DNA from: Elasticomyces elasticus
Lineage: Eukaryota; Ascomycota; Dothideomycetes; Mycosphaerellales; Teratosphaeriaceae
NCBI GenBank assembly: GCA_035926095.1
Contig: JAVRQT010000002.1
Location: forward strand, 1,116,001 to 1,180,000
Reading direction: 5' to 3'
Length of the DNA stretch: 64,000 nucleotides
The notes below the pieces were generated by a model. That model was not told the DNA's origin. It saw nothing but the letters and a program-made list of their open reading frames with translations, and did not search any database. Position 1 is the stretch's first letter. Every line of letters starts with the position of its first letter. The translations under genes and the position numbers were made by a program. Shown piece by piece: positions 54,016-62,913 of this stretch.

Positions 54016-54610
54016 TGCGGTGTGCAAGTGTGGTTTCGTAGGTGCATGCAGACACGTTTTTCGCGTGTTGTTGCGAGCGTGGTTGTAAATCGGCAGAAGA
54101 GATTAAACTTACGGAAGCAACGTTAGCACGTTCTGCGGCCCGCCGTCTCCCTGCGCGTTCGAGGAAGGCACGTCGCACTGGTCACGGGCGAAATCCTGCT
54201 GTTTGTGTCACACGATCGAGCGGACGTTGGACCGTGGCCGTTGTGAAAGCGGTAGTGAAGGACGAGGTTCACAGCAGGCTTCAGTTGGCATGTGAAGGTC
54301 AATATATGACTGCTAGCAAGTTTCTGCCTCTCACCACCTCAACAGCAACGTCAGAATGACCGGCCCGGTTCAACGCAAGCTCGGCATCCCGAAGATCAGG
54401 AGGGACCGAGCACTGCTGTCGCGCTGAAGGAAGGCACACGCAGGAGTTCTATCGACGAGAGCAGCAGGTTTGGAGTTGAGGTTGCAAACTGGACAAGGTT
54501 CGTCACAAGCCGTTTCGGTTCTCTCGGCTATCCAACGGCGCACAAGGCCGACGGCCGAGTCGCGTCTCCCACGTTTTCAAACGCGTCCTTCGAGAACACG
54601 AACTACAGCC
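54016..54610. other. Intergenic, divergent promoters of TPS1 and the HIRIP3-like gene
   Basis: About 595 bp. The frame of the HIRIP3-like gene stays open to 54470 but has no ATG upstream of 54611. No supported gene. Confidence 0.5.
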
Positions 54611-55633
54611 ATGTCGGACTCGGAGCTATCGAGTGCTGGAAATGCTCCAGCAGACGCCCAAATCGAAGACTGTCTTCGTCGTATCGTGCGCGATGCATTG
54701 AAGGCAGATGCAGACATAACCACCCGGATCGCGCGTTCACAAGCAGAAACCGAGCTGGGACTCGATGCTGGCTTCTTCAAGGATGATGCGAAGTGGAAAG
54801 GACGGAGCAAGGAGATCATCGAGGCTGCAGTCGAGGAACCACTGTCGCCTGAGCAACCAAAGAAAGCAACGCCGAAGAAAGCCGCACCGAAGCCAAAAGC
54901 TGCACCAAAACCAAAGGCAGTACCGAGCAAGAAGCGCAAGTCAGACGAGCCAGCTCCGAAAGCGAAGCGAAGCAAGAAGGCTGCCTCGGAAGTGGAAGAC
55001 AGCGAGGAGGAGGTGTCGGAGCTGAGCGACAAGCCTGCATCTCCAGCACTCGAAGATGACGACGAGCCAGCGGAGAAGCCTACAGCTACTGCAAAAGCTG
55101 TCGAGGTCGCCGAGAAGCAAGCAAACGGCGATGACAGCGATGAGTTCTCAGACGTCAAAGACGAAGCTCCGGCCAAGAAGAAGCGGCAAAAGAAGTCCAC
55201 ATCACCATCTGACACAACGGCCAAACCGAAGAAGTCTACCAAGCCTGCCAAAGAGGTGACACCAAACGAAGAAGAGATTAAGAAGCTGCAGGACTGGCTG
55301 AAGAAGTGCGGTATTCGCAAGTTGTGGGGCAAGGAACTCGCCAAATACGACACGCCAAAGCAGAAGATCAAGCATCTAAAGGGACTCCTGGAAGAGGTCG
55401 GCATGACGGGTCGGTATAGTAACGACAAGGCAGTGCAGATTAAGGAGTCTCGAGAGCTGGCTGCAGATATCGAGGCGGCCAAAGACTTCGAGAGTAAGTG
55501 GGGCCAGAAGAAAAAGGGCAGAGGCGACGACGATGAGGAAGATGAGGAGGAGGAGCAGAAAGCCCAGCCGAAGCGGCTAAGACCCAAAGGTCTGGTCGAT
55601 TTTGGCGATAGTGGTGACGAAGGCAGCGATTGA
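54611..55633 (+). CDS. HIRIP3-like nuclear protein with DEK-C-type N-terminus, 340 aa
   Basis: Single exon with the ATG at 54611 (MSDSELSSAGNAPADAQIED). The first ~75 residues form a helical DEK-C-like domain (CLRRIVRDALKADADITTRI then TELGLDAGFFKDDAKWKG). A Lys/Pro/Ala- and acid-rich linker follows, with several KKRK/KAKRSKK nuclear-import-type clusters. The C-terminal domain reads LQDWLKKCGIRKLWGKELAK, KQKIKHLKGLLEEVGMTGRY, then AVQIKESRELAADIEAAKDF. This resembles the C-terminal domain of HIRIP3, which binds histones H2A/H2B and HIRA. A histone-chaperone role is inferred. The acidic stretch and RLRPKGLVDFGDSGDEGSD end may mimic histone-binding acidic tails. Fungal naming is unclear to me. 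Confidence 0.7.
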   Translation: MSDSELSSAGNAPADAQIEDCLRRIVRDALKADADITTRIARSQAETELGLDAGFFKDDAKWKGRSKEIIEAAVEEPLSPEQPKKATPKKAAPKPKAAPKPKAVPSKKRKSDEPAPKAKRSKKAASEVEDSEEEVSELSDKPASPALEDDDEPAEKPTATAKAVEVAEKQANGDDSDEFSDVKDEAPAKKKRQKKSTSPSDTTAKPKKSTKPAKEVTPNEEEIKKLQDWLKKCGIRKLWGKELAKYDTPKQKIKHLKGLLEEVGMTGRYSNDKAVQIKESRELAADIEAAKDFESKWGQKKKGRGDDDEEDEEEEQKAQPKRLRPKGLVDFGDSGDEGSD

Positions 55634-56004
55634 GGGCCGCACTGGTGGATGTGAATTGCTGGCTCCCACGACAGTGGTGCTGTCATAGCAGCATATCGAG
55701 GAGGGCGATGGCTAATGGCGACTCGGAGTCGTGGAGATGCTTGCACGACGACTCGGAAGCTGTAGTAGGTGTGTGATCTCAATGTATTGCATCTATACAA
55801 GCTGTCCATTTCTCATCAAGGTACTAAGTGAAGTACAAGCATCGCATCCGAAAACCGTCCCAAAGCGCCGTGCTCAAACGCTATCATCAAACCATCCGTT
55901 GTATCCATCTCCGCGTCGCCGAATCTATGTGCAGCTCCTGCACTCAGCGAGCTTGAATTATATGCATCGCCCGTCTACGAGAGGCCGGATTTGCTCATCA
56001 GTCA
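55634..56004. other. Intergenic, convergent 3' ends
   Basis: About 370 bp between convergent genes; nothing supported. Confidence 0.5.
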
Positions 56005-56925
56005 TCACTTCCGACTCGACATTGCATTCTTGATGAGCCTACTAGGCCTGTAGTCGCCGATATTCTGCGGTGCCTGGAACCTCGGACGGTCTTGGCGAGT
56101 CTGATTTTCTGTGCGTCCAGAGCGTTGTGTTGGTCCGCTAATCATCTCAACCTTCTGGCCTTCCACATCGGCTTCGATGATCTTCTGCTTCTCCATCTTC
56201 GGGGTCAGGACGCCAGCAGTAATGAAAATGCAGACCACTATAGCCTCCATCGCGAACTGCATGAAAGCTTGGACGTAGATGTTGACATCGGCGTAGTAGA
56301 AGAGGCCGCCTTTCTTGGAGAAAGCACTTGCAATGGTGTAGGCGATGCGGACCGCGAGGAACGGGAGTGCGACGACACACGCGCGTAGCAGGTTCCTCTC
56401 GTGGCTCAGGACGTAGCGAGTGTTGGTGACGTTGAAAAGCGTGATGATGGTGAGCGCGAGAAGGATGCCAAAGAAGAGCATCGCACCGGCCTCCCCTAAA
56501 TCCTTGCCAGTTTTCTGGTTGCCGGCGCTGGAGCTCATCTTGTCTGTGCCACCAATGATAGCAATGATGAGAGCGGCTAGCGAGATGAGATGAAGCGGAC
56601 GGAATATCATGAGCGAGATGCCCTTGTGCTCCATTCCCTTGTTGATTCGCTCGAGGAAGCCCATCATGGCGAGGAGGAGTGGTGCAGTGCCAACAGCTGA
56701 GCAAATGGCGGCGGTCGTGAGTAGGCTGTCGGAGTACTTGTTTGTCACTTCCATGTCGAGAGTCGCGGATGCGCCGACGATGCGGAGGATGCTCAAGACA
56801 CAAACGTATAGCCAACCGACCTGTTTGCTGAAGCCATGTCTGAAGACAACGAAGAGACCGATGAGAAACGCTGGGCCAAAGAAGGCCACTTCGACCGCTG
56901 CGAGGTCTCCCTTGGCGTCGAGCAT
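56005..56925 (-). CDS. DUF7702-type seven-helix membrane protein, 306 aa
   Basis: Single exon. An upstream in-frame stretch is Ser/Thr-rich and starts at a non-ATG codon, so the ATG at 56925 (MLDAKGDLAAVEVAFFGPAF) was used. Seven hydrophobic segments are visible, including FFGPAFLIGLFVVFRHGFSK, AICSAVGTAPLLLAMMGFLE, LHLISLAALIIAIIGGTDK, MLFFGILLALTIITLFNVTN, VVALPFLAVRIAYTIASAFS and MQFAMEAIVVCIFITAGVLT. The ARG-L-x-R-I-Y-T region with RIAYTI is typical of fungal DUF7702 membrane proteins. The cytosolic C-tail has PTQRSGRTENQTRQDRPRF and ends basic. No known ligand; GPCR-like topology is only structural resemblance. Divergent from the AP-1 beta gene over 1.9 kb. Confidence 0.78.
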   Translation of the reverse strand: MLDAKGDLAAVEVAFFGPAFLIGLFVVFRHGFSKQVGWLYVCVLSILRIVGASATLDMEVTNKYSDSLLTTAAICSAVGTAPLLLAMMGFLERINKGMEHKGISLMIFRPLHLISLAALIIAIIGGTDKMSSSAGNQKTGKDLGEAGAMLFFGILLALTIITLFNVTNTRYVLSHERNLLRACVVALPFLAVRIAYTIASAFSKKGGLFYYADVNIYVQAFMQFAMEAIVVCIFITAGVLTPKMEKQKIIEADVEGQKVEMISGPTQRSGRTENQTRQDRPRFQAPQNIGDYRPSRLIKNAMSSRK

Positions 56926-58806
56926 GTTTATTGTCGGTATTGGAGAGTCGAGAAGTGTTGTCGATATTGTAGCTTGGTGAGACCTGGGAGATGGTGTGCT
57001 GGTAGATGTGCTTTGCGAAGTGCTGCTCGACTGTTGAATGGATGTGATGGTGTTGTGATACCCTACCTTGAGTGCGGTTGTGGAACTACATATACCGATT
57101 GCACGCATTGGAGTCGCAAAGTCAGCCAAAACGAGCGTAGCATGGTACCATGCTATGACAAGCTACACTAGTGCGTTGCTTGAGCGTTCTTGATGAGAGG
57201 CATTGCATTGACGATGCAGCAAGGTGTTCCGCCGGGCAGTGCTGTCGTGAAGGTTCCTCAGTCGGGTTTAGCTTGGCATGAGGTTATTGATCCTTCGGAT
57301 GTACTTAGAAAAATCGTGAAAGTTGGAGCCTTGCTGCCACCAGCGCAAGCTCTGCTCAATCGAGCATGATGACCGCGCTTGGGCCGAAGGCAACGGCATT
57401 CTTTGTGCGCGGACCTGCAGAGTAGACACCATTTATCTCATGCTTGAGCACACTCGCGGTGATTGGGTCTTCCGTCCTCTACCTACTCTGGCTGAACAGC
57501 TCGTCTTGGAGTAACACCATTACTATGCTCGACATTCGGTGCAGGCACGAGACCACTTGAGATACAGCACAGTTGGGGTTATCCATTGCGGCCTGGACCT
57601 TGCCATTGCAGAGGCCACGCGAATTAACAGCACGGATTGCCCGAGCACTCAATAGAAATTGTGCCGTCGCAATCACAGATTCCATAACCAAGCCGGGCGA
57701 AAGCAGAAATCTCAAAGGAAGTTTCCGCGCAATTTCTAGGTGTCAATCTCGCCCGGTCGAGCCGTGGGCAGAGATGTCGTGGAGCCAGATAAGCGATGTC
57801 CATGGCGCGGTACAGTCGTTGATTTGTTCTCGATCTTAGCGGACCACAACCTCAAGAACACATAGCTGGGACCGTTCGATTGTAATTCGGGCGCGCTTGG
57901 TCGGACGAACGCGAGGCTGGCTCCATGACCACAGAACGTGCGCCTGCGTCCGTAGTATCCGAAGCGTGGATGCCCCGGACACAGCTGCTCAATAGATCCC
58001 GCCAGTCGGTTTAATATGCGGTGCCTGGAGCTTTCGAAGACTCTAGAGATCATTCACTTGGCCAAGTATGTGTAGGCTCTGTGTATTTCTAGTGTCTGTG
58101 GTCTGTGGGCGTGAAATCAAATCCGAGGCGTTTGCAGAGCGCCAAAGGGCGTCCGTATACACGGTCTCCTGTGATGTCCCTACGTGTGCTGTATCTCAAC
58201 GCTGGCCGTTCATCTTCTGGGCCACCAGGCTGAACGCAGCGACGGATGACATGAACAGTACGAGATTGTAGAACTAGGCGATTGTATCAGTGTGGCTGTC
58301 TTTGAGCCTACTCTAGAAGAGTGTCATACTGCGCTCCGTGAGTACGCGCTCTCTTCTGCTTCAGTGCGAGCTTCCACGAAGAGGCGCCGGAGATTGGGCA
58401 GATTGGAAGCCTGCATCCTGTTAGGTGTGTGCCTGTTATTGGTGTGCGAGGCCCTACCATTGTCTCCTTATTCTCGACTACCTGCGCCCAACATGAAATT
58501 GTCCATCGTTGATGAGTTGACGGAATGGAAAGGAAAGGAAGTGCAATCATGGTATGGTAGGGCTGAAGTCAAAAGGTCTTGGCTAGGCTTACCTCTTCAA
58601 TGAGCGCGACCTCATGTTTGGTCACTACGAGCAACACAGACCACAACATCCACATCTCCAGGCAGCCACTTGAACGACTCTTCGCCGCACTCTCTTGATC
58701 TTCTTACCACCACTTCAACAACTCAAAGCCCACCGTTACACGATCAGCCGCATGGGAAGCCGATGACGTTCTGAATACTGCTCGAGATTGGTAAAGGCAT
58801 CACAAC
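56926..58806. other. Long gene-poor divergent region of about 1.9 kb
   Basis: This is the longest gap in the window. Short open frames on both strands lack ATG starts, splice sites or coding signs. I saw no tRNA or repeat. It may simply be a large regulatory or transposon-relic space. Confidence 0.4.
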
Positions 58807-61095
58807 ATGGCGGTCAACCGGTTACGCAGCGCTCTGGCGGCGCCCAGAAAGGGCGAAACTTACGAGCTGCGAGCCGGGCTGGTCTCTCAGTACGCATATG
58901 AGCGGAAGGAGTCAATACAAAAGACCATCATGGCCATGACCTTGGGCAAGGATGTATCAGCACTGTTTCCAGATGTGCTAAAGAACATCGCTACACCGGA
59001 TCTGGCCCAGAAGAAATTGGTATACCTGTACCTGATGAATTACGCGAAGACGCACCCGGATCTGTGTATATTGGCTGTCAATACGTTCGTGCAGGACTCG
59101 GAAGACCCTAATCCACTCGTGCGAGCTATTGCGATCCGAACGATGGGCTGTATACGGGTGGACAAGATGGTCGATTATATGGAGGAGCCGTTGCGGAAGA
59201 CGCTGAAGGACGAGTCGCCGTATGTACGGAAGACCGCTGCGTTGTGTGTTGCGAAGCTTTTTGATCTGAATCCTGCGTTGTGCATCGAGAATGGCTTTCT
59301 GGAAACCCTACAGGAGATGATCGGCGATTCCAACCCAATGGTCGTAGCTAACTCCGTGACTGCTCTCGCAGAGATCCACGAGACTGCACCGGAAACCCAA
59401 GCGCTTGTTGTGACCAGCCAGACACTCAAAAAGCTACTATTGGCGCTGAACGAGTGTACCGAGTGGGGTCGTATCACAATTCTATCAACTTTGGCGGACT
59501 ACAAAGCACAGGACACGAAAGAAGCAGAGCACGTATGCGAACGTGTCAGCCCACAGTTCCAGCATGTCAATCCATCAGTCGTCCTGGCTGCTGTAAAGGT
59601 GGTCTTCATACACATGCAGCAAATCGACAACCCACAGCTTCACGCCACATATTTGAAGAAGATGTCGCCACCTCTCGTCACACTCATCTCATCACAGCCG
59701 GAAGTCCAGTATGTCGCACTACGAAACATTGATCTGCTTCTGCAAAAACAACCCGGCATTCTGGAGAAGGAGATGCGAGTCTTCTTCTGCAAGTATAACG
59801 ACCCGCCTTACCTCAAGCTTACGAAGCTCGAGATTATGGTACGAATCGCCAACTTATCGAACGCCGATCAACTGCTTGCGGAGCTTAAGGAATACGCTAT
59901 GGAAGTCGACATGGATTTTGTTAGACGAGCCGTGCGTGCTATTGGTCAGGTGGCTATCAAAATCGAGGAGTCGGCGGAGAAAGCCGTCAATGTGCTGCTT
60001 GAGTTGATCAACACCAAGGTCGGCTATGTAGTGCAGGAGGTCATCATCGTGATCAAGGACATCTTCCGACGGTATCCAGGCTACGAAGGCATTATCCCGA
60101 CGTTGTGTCAGTGCATCGACGAGCTGGACGAGCCGAATGCGCGAGGTAGCTTGATCTGGATTGTTGGTGAGTATGCAGAGAAAATCTCGAATGCTGGTGA
60201 TATCTTGGCTGGATTTGTTGAGGGTTTCAACGAGGAATTCACGCAGGTAAGAAATAAAAACGGTCACTGGAGCATAAAGCGAGATACTGATAGATTGCAG
60301 ACTCAACTACAGATCCTGACAGCCGTTGTCAAGCTCTTCTTGAAGAAGCCAGATGAATCACAAGGCCTAGTACAGAAGGTACTGCAAGCAGCCACCGCAG
60401 AAAGTGACAACCCGGATATCCGCGACCGAGCATACGTCTACTGGCGACTACTGTCTTCCGACCCACAAGTTGCCAAGAACATTGTCCTTTCAGCTCGCCC
60501 ACAAATCACATCTACCATCCCTGTACTACCTGGACCACTCCTCGACAGCCTCATACCCAACCTCTCATCACTCGCCTCGGTCTACCAGAAACCTCCTCAA
60601 ACCTTCCTTGGCAAAGGGAGAAGCTCTGCACTACAAGCCGCTGCTATCGAAGAGGCAGCGCAGAACGCACGCGAGAACCCCATCGCAGCCGCTGCGGTCT
60701 CGGCGGCAGTATCAGGAGGCACTGCACAGCAGATGCAAATGCCGGCCGAAAACTTACTGGACATCGACTTCGACGGCGCAGCTCCTGCGTCCATGCAAAA
60801 GGCCCCCACGAGTGGTTCGTCAGGGCTCGAAGGTTTGGCAGGAACGCCGAATAGAGTTGCTAGTCCTACAATAACATCGCCAACAGCATCCAGCTCTGCG
60901 GGAGGTATGGATGACCTGATGGGTATGGGCTGGGGTGGTGCGGCTTCCAATTCAATGAATGGCGGTGGCAATGATGATTTGATGAACGGGTTTGCTGGAA
61001 TGAGCATGAACGGAAGCCAGCCAGCTCCGCCGCAGCAGCAATTGGACGGTAGTGGAGGGCAGAAGACTAAGGAGGATTTGCTGGGTCTATTTTGA
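58807..61095 (+). CDS. APL2: AP-1 complex beta subunit (beta-adaptin, Apl2 type), 744 aa, one in-frame intron
   Basis: Exon 1 is 58807-60246 and exon 2 is 60301-61095. The 54-nt intron (GTAAGA donor, TACTGAT branch site, TTGCAG acceptor) is in frame and lies inside the adaptin domain; retention would insert 18 charged residues. The HEAT-like trunk (residues ~10-525) has RKESIQKTIMAMTLGKDVSA, DLAQKKLVYLYLMNYAKTHP, PLVRAIAIRTMGCIRVDKMV and NARGSLIWIVGEYAEKISNA, all strong beta-adaptin signatures. A short hinge carries a clathrin-box-like LLDIDFDG, and the protein ends DLLGLF, with no ear domain, as in other fungal beta subunits. It works with clathrin in traffic between trans-Golgi and endosomes. 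AP-1 is preferred over AP-2 by overall pattern, not by search. Confidence 0.95.
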   Translation: MAVNRLRSALAAPRKGETYELRAGLVSQYAYERKESIQKTIMAMTLGKDVSALFPDVLKNIATPDLAQKKLVYLYLMNYAKTHPDLCILAVNTFVQDSEDPNPLVRAIAIRTMGCIRVDKMVDYMEEPLRKTLKDESPYVRKTAALCVAKLFDLNPALCIENGFLETLQEMIGDSNPMVVANSVTALAEIHETAPETQALVVTSQTLKKLLLALNECTEWGRITILSTLADYKAQDTKEAEHVCERVSPQFQHVNPSVVLAAVKVVFIHMQQIDNPQLHATYLKKMSPPLVTLISSQPEVQYVALRNIDLLLQKQPGILEKEMRVFFCKYNDPPYLKLTKLEIMVRIANLSNADQLLAELKEYAMEVDMDFVRRAVRAIGQVAIKIEESAEKAVNVLLELINTKVGYVVQEVIIVIKDIFRRYPGYEGIIPTLCQCIDELDEPNARGSLIWIVGEYAEKISNAGDILAGFVEGFNEEFTQVRNKNGHWSIKRDTDRLQTQLQILTAVVKLFLKKPDESQGLVQKVLQAATAESDNPDIRDRAYVYWRLLSSDPQVAKNIVLSARPQITSTIPVLPGPLLDSLIPNLSSLASVYQKPPQTFLGKGRSSALQAAAIEEAAQNARENPIAAAAVSAAVSGGTAQQMQMPAENLLDIDFDGAAPASMQKAPTSGSSGLEGLAGTPNRVASPTITSPTASSSAGGMDDLMGMGWGGAASNSMNGGGNDDLMNGFAGMSMNGSQPAPPQQQLDGSGGQKTKEDLLGLF

Positions 61096-61699
61096 GGGGC
61101 ACATATTTACGACGAGTCGTGATATGTGACATGTGCCAGAGACAAGAGCTTTGCCTCAGACCGTGGCGAGGAGACTGGCACTGCTAAGAGTCATTCGAGC
61201 AGGCCTCGAGCTCATTTCGCTTGTGAAAGCCAAGCCATCGACATTGAGCGGTTGAAGGTACACAATGTTGGACCGCCGTGGAGAGAGCATAATCGAAGGC
61301 AGATGAAGGCCGCCAAACTCGTCTGCGAAGGGGGGTGAAGCTAGGGCGGGTAGAAGATGCAGGAGTGACGAAGAAGGATCTACGCTTGGTAGAAGTGATG
61401 CGACGTCTCAACGACCAGTTGATATGTACATGAAGCAGCATCTTTCCAACTCAGCAGCCATCAGTGAACTCGTGAAGTGTCTCGTTAAATCCATCTATGC
61501 TGGAATGGTAAGACATCTATCACGTCTACATCAAAACCCAGGCAGAGGAAGAACGACCTGCTGAACACAATGAGAAATTTGCGATTGACCGAAGAACATC
61601 ATGCAGCTTTGTATATCTACGCTATCTTTTTGACGAGCGTGAATTATTGCGTTCTACCTGCGTGCAGTAAAACACGATGCCACACTACGCTCAAATCGT
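61096..61699. other. Intergenic, convergent 3' ends
   Basis: About 600 bp between the AP-1 beta gene and the reductase. No supported gene or RNA. Confidence 0.5.
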
Positions 61700-62913
61700 C
61701 TAACCGATATGGTACACCAGCTTCACACCACTAACCTTGCCCTCCTTCAACTGCTGCATACCATCGAAGACACCCTGGAGACCGCCCTTCTCCACCCTCG
61801 GAGGATGGACTTGGATCTTCTTCTCGGCCAGCAACTTAGTCGATAGCTCCCAGAACTCACGGCCCTTCTCAAAGTCCTCCTGGCTTGCAGGCATATCGTG
61901 ACCTGCGAAGTTGAAAGCCTCGCCGAAGATGGTATAGCCCAGGGTAGACTTGTTTTCGACATCCGAACGCTCGTGCTTGGTAGGCAACAGATACGAGACC
62001 ACGCCGCCCTTTGAGGAGATGGCTTCACTGCAGATCTTGGGAGATTCTCCTTCCTAGGAGTCAGAGCCATCAGCAGATGTCTCACGCCTGGATCTGCTCT
62101 ACCTTACCGCAATGCAGTCAAATGCCTTTGTCAACTTGTCCTGAGTGTGCTCGCGAATCTGTATCCTATCAGCACCGTCCACTTCGCATCAGTAACGCAA
62201 CACCAACCTTCTTCGCGCACTCCGGGTCGTTGTAATCGAAAGCTGCCGAAGCACCAAGTGACTTGACAAGGTCGAAATTCCTCGGAGAGCATGTTGCAAC
62301 CACCTCACATCCACTGAGCTTGGCAAACTGAATAGCCAGAGTGCCCGTAGCAGTGCTTCCACCATAAACAAGCAGCGGGTATCCCGCATTACCGCTGCCT
62401 GGCAATGGCAACCCCAGACTCTGGTACAGACCTTGTCCGACAGTCGTAATGCCAACACCCAGCGTCGATGCTTCCTCGTCGCTAACGTTATCCGGAATCT
62501 TCATGCCAATATCCCCCTTCGCAACCAGGTACTCCGCGAATGAACCATCCAAAGCATTGGCAGAGTTCACGCCATGTGTCCAGCTTGCCATGCGATCGCC
62601 CTTCTTCCAGCCCTTCGTTACCTTCGAGCCGACTTCTTCAATCACACCAGCGAAATCGCAGCCGACCGTGTGACCGACTTGGGGGAGGAAGTCGATGTGC
62701 TTCCAATCCTTATGAACGACGGGTAGAAAGTCAGTTTCATGTCTCGAGTTCCCAATTTCCACAGTAACTTACGGTCGGGTTCAGGGCAACATTGTTGACT
62801 TTGACCAGGACGTAGTCCTCGCCCCTCTCCTTAATTGTTGGTACTGGTACTTCTTGGATCTCAGATTGTCCTGGCGCAGTGACCTTGATTGCCTTCATCT
62901 TGTTGGGTGCCAT
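61700..62913 (-). CDS. MDR-superfamily oxidoreductase (enoyl-reductase/alcohol-dehydrogenase-like, toxD type), 348 aa, three introns
   Basis: Exons are 62913-62773, 62708-62208, 62158-62108 (51 nt) and 62053-61700, all phase 0. The introns are 64, 49 and 54 nt; the second has the rarer donor GTTGGT. The N-terminus (MAPNKMKAIKVTAPGQSEIQ) leads into the GroES-like domain with GHTVGCDFAGVIEEVGSKVT, and the Rossmann motif is LVYGGSTATGTLAIQFAKLS. The catalytic-zinc Cys/His pattern of true alcohol dehydrogenases is not evident, so this looks like a toxD/trans-enoyl-reductase-like or quinone-oxidoreductase-like enzyme using NADPH. Such proteins often stand alone in fungal genomes; no biosynthetic cluster is around it. 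Intron 3 belongs to the shared intron family described in the findings. Confidence 0.9.
62054..62107 (-). repeat. Introner-like intron C (third intron of the MDR reductase)
   Basis: This 54-nt intron contains GAGACATCTGCTGATG (reverse complement at 62068-62083), 15 of 16 identical to introns A and B of the Zn2Cys6 gene 40 kb away. Similarity continues beyond the branch site (TGATGGCTCTGACTC versus TGACGGGCTATACTC). The host gene is unrelated. Confidence 0.65.

Noticed and set aside
54577..55809. 410-codon minus-strand open frame, very Ser/Phe-rich
   Set aside because: It is the mirror of the Lys/Glu/Ala-rich HIRIP3-like gene; its composition is an artefact of that sequence.
58292..58603. 103-codon plus-strand frame with a hydrophobic stretch before AP-1 beta
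   Set aside because: It lacks an ATG start and overlaps only the presumed promoter. The hydrophobic run alone is not enough.
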